A stretch of 64,000 bases of DNA, taken from Kluyvera ascorbata_C (lineage in GTDB: Bacteria > Pseudomonadota > Gammaproteobacteria > Enterobacterales > Enterobacteriaceae). Location: the NCBI RefSeq assembly GCF_044197065.1, contig NZ_JBIQOI010000010.1:87603-151602 (forward strand). Direction: 5' to 3'. The notes under the pieces were generated by a model. It made no database searches and was not told the origin of the DNA. It worked only from the letters and a program-made list of their open reading frames with translations. Shown piece after piece: positions 1 to 8,018 of this stretch. How positions within the stretch are numbered: the first letter of the stretch is position 1; each line of letters opens with the position of its first letter. The position numbers and the translations under genes are program-made.

Positions 1-191
1 TCTTTTTTACGCAATACCAGGCTAACGCGACGGGTTTCAATATGAATAGGGTCGCCGAGTGGCGCAACGCGAACCACATTAAATGACGATCCCGGCAGCA
101 TACCCAGTGACAGCAGTTTCTGACGATAGGCTGGGCTAATTTCGCGGGAGAAACCGACAATCTTCCACGCAGTATCAGGTGTAAATTGCAT
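1..191 (-). CDS. feoA: Ferrous iron transport protein A (5' part, cut by window edge)
   Basis: FeoA is a small cytoplasmic SH3-like protein that works with the FeoB GTPase permease in Fe(II) uptake. The reading frame on the minus strand begins MQFTPDTAWKIVGFSREISP and continues through RQKLLSLGMLPGSSF and ETRRVSLVLRKK, which matches E. coli FeoA almost residue for residue. About 63 of the usual 75 codons are visible; the rest, and presumably feoB and feoC, lie beyond base 1. Upstream are a Fur-box-like and an FNR-like sequence, as expected for an operon controlled by iron and anaerobiosis. Confidence 0.95.
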   Translation of the reverse strand, partial: MQFTPDTAWKIVGFSREISPAYRQKLLSLGMLPGSSFNVVRVAPLGDPIHIETRRVSLVLRKK

Positions 192-298
192 AGAACCTAC
201 TTATATATCGCTAGCTGAACGAGAGGGAACCCGCGCGCTGCCTGGCGGCAACTGGGGCATCGTCACAGAATAAAGGAATAAAGCTTACTGAATATGAT

Positions 299-317
299 GA
301 TAATGAGAATGGTTTTT
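299..317. promoter_or_regulatory. Probable Fur box upstream of feoA
   Basis: GATAATGAGAATGGTTTTT agrees at 14 of 19 positions with the Fur consensus GATAATGATAATCATTATC. It lies about 110 bases upstream of the feoA start. Fur repression of feoABC is established in E. coli; that this copy is the functional operator is inference. Confidence 0.6.
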
Positions 318-373
318 ATCATCAATACATATTATGCGATCGGCGAGAAATTCGAGCGGAATTTGCACTTTTT

Positions 374-387
374 TTGATATGACGCAA
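374..387. promoter_or_regulatory. Possible FNR site upstream of feoA
   Basis: TTGATATGACGCAA has one perfect FNR half-site (TTGAT), the correct four-base spacer and a degenerate second half (CGCAA for ATCAA). It lies about 180 bases upstream of feoA. The E. coli feo promoter is FNR-activated, which makes the match plausible though imperfect. Confidence 0.4.
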
Positions 388-533
388 GCAACGTATTGTA
401 GCTATGAATGAATTAAATATTACTTTCTTCGCTTAATGTTTAATTAAAGTTTCATTGGTTAATAAAATAAAACATGATGAGGCTTATTATTAAAAGCCTA
501 TAAAGAACGAACGATAGGGTGAGATATATTGCG

Positions 534-612
534 GTAGCCCGGGCGAGGCGTTTTAACGCCGACCCGGGAGCTCTGGAGCCTTTCCCGGCGTCGCTATGCT
601 CGGCCGGGCTAC
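534..612. repeat. REP-type element pair (GTAGCCCGG family)
   Basis: A GTAGCCCGGGCGAGGCG arm and an inverted GCTCGGCCGGGCTAC arm bracket internal CCCGG-rich sequence, giving a long imperfect palindrome just after the tex stop codon. Similar arms recur at 5883, 9742, 14926, 40504 and 50116, always between genes. It may protect or terminate the tex transcript; that role is inferred. Confidence 0.75.
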
Positions 613-622
613 CTGTTACTAT

Positions 623-2956
623 TTAGCGTTTTTTGCCCATGGCGGCTGCCAGCGCGTCCATCATGGCGCTGTTGCCTGCCGGTTGCGCTTCGCGACCGCG
701 CGGTTTTGCCGCTTTCGCGGCCGGGCGGTTGTTGCCCTGGCTGCGATCGTTGCCGCCGCCGCGACGGGCGTTGGTTTCGCCCGGTTGTTCGTCAAGACGC
801 ATGGTCAGCGCAATACGCTTACGCTGCAAATCAACTTCCAGCACCTTCACTTTGACGATATCGCCCGCTTTCACCACGGTGTGTGGGTCTTCGACGAATT
901 TATCCGCCAGCGAAGAGATATGCACCAGACCATCCTGATGCACGCCAATATCCACGAACGCGCCAAAGTTGGTGACGTTGGTGACGGCGCCTTCGAGGAT
1001 CATCCCCGGCAGCAGGTCGTTCATGGTTTCCACACCGTCGGCGAACTTCGCGGTTTTGAACTCAGGACGTGGATCGCGGCCCGGTTTCTCCAGCTCTTTG
1101 ATGATGTCGGTAACGGTTGGCACACCGAAACGCTCGTCGGTGAACTCGGAGGCTTTCAGACTTTTGAGCTCGTTGCTATTGCCCATTAAATCCTTCAGCG
1201 CCTGCTGCGTGGCGGCCAGAATTCGCTCGACCACTGGATAGGCTTCCGGGTGAACGGTTGAGGCATCCAGCGGGTTGTCGCCGTGGTTAATACGGAGGAA
1301 GCCCGCGCACTGCTCAAACGCTTTTGGCCCCAGACGGCTCACCTTCAGCAGCTGCTGGCGGTTCTGGAACTGACCGTTCTCATCACGCCAGGCGACGATG
1401 TTCTGTGCCATCATGCGCGTCAGGCCCGCCACGCGGGTCAGCAGCGGCACGGAGGCGGTGTTCAGGTCTACGCCGACGGCGTTTACGCAGTCTTCCACCA
1501 CCGCATCGAGCTTACGCGCCAGCTGGGTCTGGCTCACGTCGTGCTGATACTGACCGACCCCGATGGATTTCGGGTCGATTTTCACCAGCTCTGCCAGCGG
1601 ATCTTGTAAACGACGGGCGATAGATACCGCGCCGCGCAGGGAAACGTCGAGGTCCGGGAACTCCAGCGCCGCCAGTTCGGAGGCCGAGTAGACGGATGCG
1701 CCCGCTTCGCTGACGATCACCTTCTGGGCGGTGACTTTCGGGAACTGCTGCTGTACGTCGAGGAAGAAGCGCTCGGTTTCGCGAGACGCCGTTCCGTTAC
1801 CGATAGCCACCAGCTCGACGTTGTGTTTTTCGCACAGCGCGGCGACGACAACCGCTGCTTTTGCGGCCTGACCGGTATGCGGATAGATGGTGTCGGTAGC
1901 GACCAGTTTACCGGTACCGTCGACCACCGCGACTTTAACGCCGGTACGCAGGCCGGGATCGAGGCCCATAGTCGCACGCAGGCCAGCCGGTGCGGCCATC
2001 AGCAGGTCGTGCAGGTTGCGGGCGAAGACCTTAATGGCTTCATCTTCCGCACGTTCGCGCACGGTGCCCATCAGTTCGGTTTCGAGGTGCATCAGCACCT
2101 TGATACGCCAGGTCCAGCTCACCACGCCTTTACGCCAGCTGTCCGCCGGGGCGTTGTTCAGGCGCAGGCCGAGGTGGTCGATAATAATTTGTTCGCAGTA
2201 GCTCTCTTTCGGCGGCTCGTCGAACTGCGGGTCGGCGTTGAGAGAGAGTTGCAGCACGCCTTCGTTACGCCCGCGGAACATCGCCAGCGCGCGGTGGGAA
2301 GGGGTGGTTGAAATCGGTTCGTGGTGGTCGAAGTAGTCGCGGAACTTGGCGCCTTCCTCTTCTTTGCCGCTGACCACTTTGGCGACCAGGTGGGCGTTCT
2401 TCCACAGATAGTCACGCACTTTTGCCAGCAGGCCCGCGTCTTCCGCGAAGCGCTCCATCAGGATATAGCGCGCGCCGTCGAGGGCGGCTTTGGTGTCCGC
2501 AATGCCCTTATCGGCATCGACAAATTTGGCGGCTTCGGTTTCCGGGTCGTGGGACGGCTCGCTCCACAGCAGGTCGGCCAGCGGCTCAAGGCCCGCTTCA
2601 ATGGCAATCTGCCCGCGGGTGCGGCGCTTCTGTTTATACGGTAAGTAAAGGTCTTCGAGCTCGGTTTTGTTGAGCGTGCCGTTGATGGCTTTTTCCAGCG
2701 CCTCGGTCAGCTTACCTTGCTCACCGATGGATTTCAGAATGACCTGACGGCGGTCTTCCAGCTCACGCAGATACCCGAGGCGGGTTTCCAGATTACGCAG
2801 CTGCGTATCATCCAGTCCGCCGGTGATTTCCTTACGATAACGTGCAATAAACGGCACGGTGTTCCCTTCATCAAGCAGGCGAACGGCGGCTTCCACCTGT
2901 TCGGCTCTGGCCTGAAGTTCACCCGCAATAATGCGGCAGAGCGAATCATTCATCAT
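623..2956 (-). CDS. tex: Transcription accessory protein Tex (YhgF), S1 RNA-binding
   Basis: Tex is a conserved cytoplasmic nucleic-acid-binding protein that affects transcription; its exact role is not settled. The 777-residue product has the family architecture: an N-terminal helical Tex domain, a YqgF/RNase-H-like fold starting at MGLDPGLRTGVKVAVVDG (about 330-430), helix-hairpin-helix motifs (about 500-560), and a C-terminal S1 domain (about 650-722, with TNFGAFVDIGVHQDGLVHIS). A basic low-complexity tail of about 55 residues follows. Length is close to the E. coli homologue (about 773). It lies downstream of greB on the same strand with about a 100-base gap, so read-through from greB is possible. 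A REP element follows its stop. Confidence 0.96.
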   Translation of the reverse strand: MMNDSLCRIIAGELQARAEQVEAAVRLLDEGNTVPFIARYRKEITGGLDDTQLRNLETRLGYLRELEDRRQVILKSIGEQGKLTEALEKAINGTLNKTELEDLYLPYKQKRRTRGQIAIEAGLEPLADLLWSEPSHDPETEAAKFVDADKGIADTKAALDGARYILMERFAEDAGLLAKVRDYLWKNAHLVAKVVSGKEEEGAKFRDYFDHHEPISTTPSHRALAMFRGRNEGVLQLSLNADPQFDEPPKESYCEQIIIDHLGLRLNNAPADSWRKGVVSWTWRIKVLMHLETELMGTVRERAEDEAIKVFARNLHDLLMAAPAGLRATMGLDPGLRTGVKVAVVDGTGKLVATDTIYPHTGQAAKAAVVVAALCEKHNVELVAIGNGTASRETERFFLDVQQQFPKVTAQKVIVSEAGASVYSASELAALEFPDLDVSLRGAVSIARRLQDPLAELVKIDPKSIGVGQYQHDVSQTQLARKLDAVVEDCVNAVGVDLNTASVPLLTRVAGLTRMMAQNIVAWRDENGQFQNRQQLLKVSRLGPKAFEQCAGFLRINHGDNPLDASTVHPEAYPVVERILAATQQALKDLMGNSNELKSLKASEFTDERFGVPTVTDIIKELEKPGRDPRPEFKTAKFADGVETMNDLLPGMILEGAVTNVTNFGAFVDIGVHQDGLVHISSLADKFVEDPHTVVKAGDIVKVKVLEVDLQRKRIALTMRLDEQPGETNARRGGGNDRSQGNNRPAAKAAKPRGREAQPAGNSAMMDALAAAMGKKR

Positions 2957-3055
2957 GGCTTGGTTTCACTGTTAGGTCATAAAATCAAGGGACAGTTATA
3001 CGGATTGACTGGCAAAAATGCCAGTCATCAACAGGGGCTTCGGATTGTTCCGGAC

Positions 3056-3529
3056 TTATTTTACGTATTCGATCTCATTCACATACCAGCTCGCTTCGCC
3101 AGCCGGGGTGTTGACCACCGCCAGATCGCCGACCTCTTTTTTCAGCAGCGCGCGGGCCATTGGCGAATCGATGGAGATATAGTCCTTACGACCAAAAATC
3201 TCATCGTAGCCGACGATGCGAAAACGCTTGGTGTCGCCGTCGTCGTTTTCTATCTCAACCCAGGCGCCGAAAAAGACTTTGCCTTCCTGCTGCGGTGAAT
3301 AATCGACAATGCGCAGATTCTCCAGGCATTTGGTCAAATAACGAACGCGCCGGTCAATCTCTCTTAAGCGTTTCTTATTATACTGGTAGTCAGCATTCTC
3401 ACTGCGATCGCCAAGGCTTGCGGCCCAGGTCACCTTCTTTGTGACCTCCGGGCGCTCTTCGCGCCAGAGATAATCCATCTCTTTTTTGAGCTTTTCGTAC
3501 CCTTCACGGGTGATCAACTGTGTTTTCAT
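3056..3529 (-). CDS. greB: Transcript cleavage factor GreB
   Basis: GreB enters the RNA polymerase secondary channel and stimulates hydrolysis of backtracked RNA. The 157-residue product has the N-terminal antiparallel coiled coil, with the acidic tip residues Asp41 and Glu44 in LGDRSENADYQYNKKR, followed by the C-terminal FKBP-like domain (FRIVGYDEIFGRKDYISIDS). It ends in EYVK, one residue shorter than E. coli GreB. The gene is divergent from ompR across a 229-base gap, the same arrangement as in E. coli. Confidence 0.97.
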   Translation of the reverse strand: MKTQLITREGYEKLKKEMDYLWREERPEVTKKVTWAASLGDRSENADYQYNKKRLREIDRRVRYLTKCLENLRIVDYSPQQEGKVFFGAWVEIENDDGDTKRFRIVGYDEIFGRKDYISIDSPMARALLKKEVGDLAVVNTPAGEASWYVNEIEYVK

Positions 3530-3758
3530 GTTCCGTGCTTACCTGCTGCCGAGGAAAGAATACGCACAATACGTATTACGCGAGTATGCCGACAGAATAA
3601 ATAATGTGTATTAAGATTCATTGTATACTTAACTCGCTGTTAAATATGCTTTGTAACAATTTAGCCTGGAATTTATACCAGATTTAGCTGGTCGGAAGCG
3701 CAGGCTTTTTTGAGAATACATGCTGAATAATTGTTGCGAACCTTTGGGAGTAAAAACA

Positions 3759-4478
3759 ATGCAAGAGAATTATAAGATTCTTGTTGTGGATGACGATATG
3801 CGCCTGCGTGCGCTGCTGGAACGTTATCTGACCGAGCAGGGTTTCCAGGTTCGAAGCGTAGCTAACGCCGAACAGATGGACCGATTACTGACTCGTGAAT
3901 CATTCCATCTGATGGTTCTGGATTTAATGCTGCCTGGCGAAGATGGCCTGTCTATCTGCCGTCGTCTGCGTAGCCAGAGCAACCCGATGCCGATCATCAT
4001 GGTGACGGCGAAAGGGGAAGAAGTTGACCGTATCGTGGGCCTGGAAATCGGCGCCGACGATTACATTCCGAAACCGTTCAACCCGCGTGAACTGCTGGCC
4101 CGTATTCGTGCGGTGCTGCGTCGTCAGGCGAATGAACTGCCGGGCGCGCCTTCTCAGGAAGAAGCGGTTATCGCCTTCGGTAAGTTTAAGCTGAACCTCG
4201 GTACTCGCGAAATGTTCCGCGAAGATGAGCCTATGCCACTCACCAGCGGTGAGTTCGCGGTACTGAAAGCGCTGGTCAGCCACCCGCGTGAGCCGCTGTC
4301 TCGTGATAAGCTGATGAACCTGGCCCGTGGTCGCGAATACTCGGCAATGGAACGTTCCATCGACGTGCAGATTTCTCGCCTGCGCCGCATGGTGGAAGAA
4401 GATCCGGCTCACCCTCGCTACATTCAGACCGTTTGGGGTCTGGGCTACGTGTTCGTCCCGGACGGTTCTAAAGCATGA
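3759..4478 (+). CDS. ompR: Osmolarity response regulator OmpR
   Basis: OmpR is the DNA-binding response regulator controlled by EnvZ; it regulates porin and other genes in response to osmolarity and pH. The start is set at the ATG of MQENYKILVVDDDMRLRALL, preceded by GGGAG at 3746-3750; an in-frame ATG 13 codons upstream has no such support. The 239-residue product has a receiver domain with the acidic pocket at Asp11-Asp12, the phosphoacceptor Asp55 (VLDLMLPGEDG) and a C-terminal winged helix (about 135-235, with SAMERSIDVQISRLRRMVEE). It overlaps envZ by four bases (ATGA), so the two are translationally coupled. Confidence 0.98.
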   Translation: MQENYKILVVDDDMRLRALLERYLTEQGFQVRSVANAEQMDRLLTRESFHLMVLDLMLPGEDGLSICRRLRSQSNPMPIIMVTAKGEEVDRIVGLEIGADDYIPKPFNPRELLARIRAVLRRQANELPGAPSQEEAVIAFGKFKLNLGTREMFREDEPMPLTSGEFAVLKALVSHPREPLSRDKLMNLARGREYSAMERSIDVQISRLRRMVEEDPAHPRYIQTVWGLGYVFVPDGSKA

Positions 4479-5827
4479 GGCGACTTCGCTTCTCGCCTCG
4501 AAGTTCGTTTGCCCGCACGTTACTGTTGATTGTCACCCTGCTGTTCGTCAGCCTGGTGACAACCTATCTTGTGGTGCTGAACTTCGCGATTTTGCCAAGC
4601 CTGCAGCAGTTTAATAAAGTCTTAGCCTACGAAGTGCGTATGCTGATGACCGATAAACTGCAGCTGGAAGACGGCACGCAGCTTGTCGTGCCGCCGGCAT
4701 TTCGCCGCGAGATCTATCGTGAACTGGGTATCTCACTCTATTCCGATGAAGCCGCTGAAGAGGCCGGTTTACGCTGGGCTCAACACTACGAGTTCTTAAG
4801 TCAGCAGATGGCCCAGCAGCTGGGCGGGCCGACTGAAGTTCGGGTTGAAGTTAATAAAAGCTCCCCGGTGGTCTGGTTGAAGACCTGGCTGTCGCCCAAT
4901 ATCTGGGTGCGCGTGCCGTTAACTGAAATCCATCAGGGAGACTTCTCTCCGCTCTTCCGCTATACCCTGGCGATTATGCTGTTGGCGATAGGCGGCGCAT
5001 GGCTGTTTATCCGCATCCAGAACCGACCCCTGGTCGACCTGGAGCACGCCGCGCTTCAGGTCGGGAAAGGCATTATTCCTCCGCCGCTGCGTGAATACGG
5101 CGCGTCTGAGGTACGTTCGGTCACCCGAGCCTTTAACCATATGGCCGCGGGCGTGAAGCAGCTTTCTGACGACCGTACGTTGCTGATGGCCGGTGTTAGC
5201 CACGACCTTCGCACGCCGCTAACGCGTATTCGTCTGGCGACGGAGATGATGGGCGAAGAAGATGGTTATCTTGCCGAATCTATCAATAAAGATATTGAAG
5301 AGTGCAACGCCATCATCGAGCAGTTTATTGACTATCTGCGTACCGGTCAGGAGATGCCGCTGGAGTCTATCGACCTCAACACGGTGCTGGGTGAAGTGAT
5401 CGCCGCGGAAAGCGGCTACGAGCGCGAAATTGATACTGCATTGTTCGACGATGAGATCCCGGTTAGGGTGCATCCGCTGTCTATCAAGCGTGCGCTGGCC
5501 AATATGGTGGTGAACGCCGCGCGTTACGGCAACGGCTGGATTAAAGTCAGCAGCGGTCGTGAAGCGCATCGCGCCTGGTTCCAGGTGGAAGACGATGGCC
5601 CAGGGATTAAACCCGAGCAGCGTAAGCACCTGTTCCAGCCGTTTGTCCGTGGCGATAGCGCCCGTACCATCAGCGGAACGGGTCTGGGGCTGGCCATCGT
5701 GCAGCGTATTATCGATAACCACAACGGGATACTGGAGCTTGATACCAGCGAACGCGGCGGGTTGCTGATACGCGCCTGGCTGCCGGTGCCGGGAAGTCGT
5801 CCGCAAACGCCGACGAAAGAGAGCTAA
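4475..5827 (+). CDS. envZ: Osmosensor histidine kinase EnvZ
   Basis: EnvZ is an inner-membrane sensor kinase/phosphatase that phosphorylates OmpR. The 450 residues comprise a first transmembrane helix (about 15-37), a periplasmic domain (about 40-160), a second helix (about 162-180), a HAMP segment, and a DHp domain with His243 in GVSHDLRTPLTRIRLATEMM. The ATPase domain shows the N box (NMVVNAARYG), G1 (EDDGPGI), F (LFQPFVRG) and G2 (GTGLGLAI) motifs. Length equals E. coli EnvZ. The start codon overlaps the ompR stop. Confidence 0.98.
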   Translation: MRRLRFSPRSSFARTLLLIVTLLFVSLVTTYLVVLNFAILPSLQQFNKVLAYEVRMLMTDKLQLEDGTQLVVPPAFRREIYRELGISLYSDEAAEEAGLRWAQHYEFLSQQMAQQLGGPTEVRVEVNKSSPVVWLKTWLSPNIWVRVPLTEIHQGDFSPLFRYTLAIMLLAIGGAWLFIRIQNRPLVDLEHAALQVGKGIIPPPLREYGASEVRSVTRAFNHMAAGVKQLSDDRTLLMAGVSHDLRTPLTRIRLATEMMGEEDGYLAESINKDIEECNAIIEQFIDYLRTGQEMPLESIDLNTVLGEVIAAESGYEREIDTALFDDEIPVRVHPLSIKRALANMVVNAARYGNGWIKVSSGREAHRAWFQVEDDGPGIKPEQRKHLFQPFVRGDSARTISGTGLGLAIVQRIIDNHNGILELDTSERGGLLIRAWLPVPGSRPQTPTKES

Positions 5828-5860
5828 AAAAAACCGCTGGGGGAGACCCCGGCGGTTTTT
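5826..5860. terminator. Intrinsic terminator after ompR-envZ
   Basis: Immediately after the envZ stop, AAAACCGCTGGGG pairs with CCCCGGCGGTTTT around a short loop and ends in a T-run. A flanking A-run makes it usable in both directions, so it may also stop pckA transcripts from the right. Confidence 0.85.
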
Positions 5861-5882
5861 GTTTGTATGGTGCGGCGTGCTG

Positions 5883-6004
5883 TCCCGGCGGCGCTTCGCT
5901 TGGCCGGGCTACGATGCGGGTCTTGTAGGCCTGATAAGCGTAGCGCCATCAGGCGATTCGATGCCGATTGCCGGATGGCGGCGTAAACGCCTTATCCGGC
6001 CTAC
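5883..6004. repeat. Mosaic REP cluster between envZ and pckA
   Basis: Three palindromic units lie side by side: a GTAGCCCGG-family unit (5883-5912), a GTAGGCCTGATAAGCG unit (5925-5954), and a classical GCCGGATGGCGG...TTATCCGGCCTAC unit (5970-6004). It occupies the convergent intergenic region of envZ and pckA, the usual position for such clusters (BIMEs). Confidence 0.8.
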
Positions 6005-6033
6005 AAACGCCAGGTAGGTCAATTCAGCGTTAA

Positions 6034-7650
6034 TTACAGCTTCGGCCCTGCGCTCACCAGCGCGGCGCCTGCCGGGGTATCGGTGTACTTCTCGAAGTTC
6101 TCAATAAACAGCTTCGCCAGCGCCTGGGCTTTTTCCTGCCACTGCTCCGGCGAACCGTAGGTGCTGCGCGGGTCGAGGATGTGGGTGTCTACGCCCGGCA
6201 GTGCCGTTGGGATCTGCAGGTCGAACATTGGCAGGGTGAAGGTTTCTGCGTTGTCCAGAGAGCCGTCGAGGATGGCATCGATAATCGCGCGCGTATTCTG
6301 GATAGAGATACGTTTGCCAGTGCCGTTCCAGCCGGTATTCACCAGGTAAGCCTGTGCGCCTGCAGCCTGCATGCGTTTTACCAGCACTTCTGCGTACTGC
6401 GTCGGGTGCAGCGACAGGAAGGCTGCGCCGAAGCAGGCGGAGAAGGTTGGGGTCGGCTCAGTGACGCCGCGCTCGGTACCCGCCAGCTTCGCGGTGAAGC
6501 CAGACAGGAAATGGTACTGCGTCTGATCGGCGGTGAGGCGCGATACCGGCGGCAGAACCCCGAATGCATCGGCGGTCAGGAAGATAACCTTGGTGGCATG
6601 GCCCGCTTTCGACACCGGCTTCACGATATTGTCGATGTGGTAAATCGGGTAAGAGACGCGGGTGTTTTCCGTTTTGGAACCGTCGTTAAAGTCGATAGTA
6701 CCATCGGCCAGCACCACCACGTTTTCTAGCAGCGCATCGCGGCGGATCGCGTGATAGATATCGGGCTCAGCGGCTTCGGAGAGTTTGATGGTCTTCGCGT
6801 AGCAGCCGCCTTCAAAGTTAAACACGCCGTCGTCGTCCCAGCCGTGTTCGTCATCGCCAATCAGACGACGTTTCGGATCGGTGGAGAGGGTGGTTTTACC
6901 GGTACCGGACAGGCCAAAGAAGACCGCCACGTCGCCTTTCTCGCCGACGTTCGCCGAGCAGTGCATGGAAGCGATACCCTGCAGCGGCAGCAGGTAGTTC
7001 ATGATAGAGAACATCCCTTTTTTCATTTCGCCGCCGTACCAGGTCCCGCCAATCAGCTGGATGCGCTCTGTCAGGTTAAACGCGACAAAGTTTTCCGAGT
7101 TGAGACCCTGCTCTTTCCACTGTGGGTTAGTGCATTTTGCGCCGTTCATCACGATGAAGTCTGGTTTGAACGTCTTCAGTTCTTCATCGGTTGGGCGGAT
7201 AAACATGTTCTTCACGAAGTGCGCCTGCCAGGCGACTTCGGTAATAAAGCGGACGGACAGGCGGGTGTCTTCGTTCGCGCCGCAGTAGGCGTCGACGATA
7301 AACAGGCGCTTGCCGGAAAGCTGCTGGGAGACCAGGCCTTTAAGATGTTGCCAGATTTCAGGTGACAGAGGCTTGTTGTCATTTTTTCCGTTACCCTTAT
7401 CAGACCACCATACCGTGTCGCGCGTGGTGTCGTCGCGAACGATATATTTGTCCTTCGGAGAACGGCCGGTAAAGATACCGGTGTCGACAGAAATTGCGCC
7501 CAGATTCGTTAAGACACCGCGCTCATAACCTTCCAGGTTAGGATCGAGTTCTTCTTGATACAATGTATCGTAATCGGGGTTGTAGACGATATCCTGTGCG
7601 TCGTTAATACCATAAGCCTTGAGGTCCTGCGGGGTTATACCGTTGCGCAT
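6034..7650 (-). CDS. pckA: Phosphoenolpyruvate carboxykinase (ATP)
   Basis: PckA converts oxaloacetate and ATP to phosphoenolpyruvate, CO2 and ADP, the first committed step of gluconeogenesis, in the cytoplasm. The 538-residue product shows the family's P-loop GLSGTGKTTLS (246-256), the metal-binding kinase-2 motif IGDDEHGW (about 264-271), the substrate segment TGRSPKDK (61-68) and a conserved TWYGGEMKKG. Length is within two residues of E. coli PckA. Two CRP-like sites lie upstream, consistent with catabolite control of the family. Confidence 0.98.
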   Translation of the reverse strand: MRNGITPQDLKAYGINDAQDIVYNPDYDTLYQEELDPNLEGYERGVLTNLGAISVDTGIFTGRSPKDKYIVRDDTTRDTVWWSDKGNGKNDNKPLSPEIWQHLKGLVSQQLSGKRLFIVDAYCGANEDTRLSVRFITEVAWQAHFVKNMFIRPTDEELKTFKPDFIVMNGAKCTNPQWKEQGLNSENFVAFNLTERIQLIGGTWYGGEMKKGMFSIMNYLLPLQGIASMHCSANVGEKGDVAVFFGLSGTGKTTLSTDPKRRLIGDDEHGWDDDGVFNFEGGCYAKTIKLSEAAEPDIYHAIRRDALLENVVVLADGTIDFNDGSKTENTRVSYPIYHIDNIVKPVSKAGHATKVIFLTADAFGVLPPVSRLTADQTQYHFLSGFTAKLAGTERGVTEPTPTFSACFGAAFLSLHPTQYAEVLVKRMQAAGAQAYLVNTGWNGTGKRISIQNTRAIIDAILDGSLDNAETFTLPMFDLQIPTALPGVDTHILDPRSTYGSPEQWQEKAQALAKLFIENFEKYTDTPAGAALVSAGPKL

Positions 7651-7768
7651 TTCACTGCTCCTTAGCCAATATGTACTGCTATAAATTCTATGGGTATTTT
7701 AGGGGTGTTGACCGCGACCAGGCTCATAGATTTACGTATCCCGACAAACGTCTTACTTACGAAAACAT

Positions 7769-7784
7769 TGTGACTCCTGTCACG
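7769..7784. promoter_or_regulatory. Probable CRP site upstream of pckA
   Basis: TGTGACTCCTGTCACG matches the CRP consensus TGTGA-N6-TCACA at 9 of 10 defined positions. It lies about 120 bases upstream of the pckA start. pckA is known to respond to cAMP-CRP in E. coli; direct binding here is inferred. Confidence 0.6.
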
Positions 7785-7871
7785 AAGCGCCTCGGATTAT
7801 GACAGGAAAAGCCATAAAATTGGCACGAATGTTCTTAAATGGTTACAAAATGGTTTAATGGACAGCATAAA

Positions 7872-7887
7872 TGTGAAATTAATCGCA
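7872..7887. promoter_or_regulatory. Possible second CRP site, pckA / DUF4153 gap
   Basis: TGTGAAATTAATCGCA matches TGTGA-N6-TCACA with one mismatch. It lies about 220 bases from pckA and 130 bases from the divergent membrane-protein gene, so it could serve either one. Confidence 0.4.
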
Positions 7888-8018
7888 TTTATGAAAGAAA
7901 ATTACGTAATGCTTTCAGATAAAAAATCGATTCACCACGCTGAGCAAAATCTACATTTAACGTTCTAATCGGTGCGCAAAACGCGTTTTTTCTTCACTTC
8001 TGGGATGGGAATATCGAA

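Larger units (their letters stand above)
192..622. other. feoA upstream region and tex 3' flank, no gene
   Basis: This 431-base gap separates feoA from tex, both on the minus strand. The half next to feoA is AT-rich and carries the Fur-like and FNR-like sites listed separately. The half next to tex contains a REP-type palindrome. Only very short open frames occur (for example a 10-codon one near base 405), so no further gene is supported. Confidence 0.7.
7651..8018. other. Divergent promoter region pckA / DUF4153 gene
   Basis: This 368-base AT-rich gap lies between divergent genes and should hold the promoters of both. Two CRP-like palindromes are visible, at 7769-7784 and 7872-7887. No open frame with gene-like features was found. 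Confidence 0.6.

Noticed and set aside
405..437. Short frame beginning MNELNITFF upstream of feoA
   Set aside because: Only ten codons, no ribosome site and within regulatory DNA; not a supportable gene.
5883..6004. Dense palindromes considered as a CRISPR array
   Set aside because: Units are inverted, imperfect and of two sequence types with no regular unique spacers; they fit REP elements.
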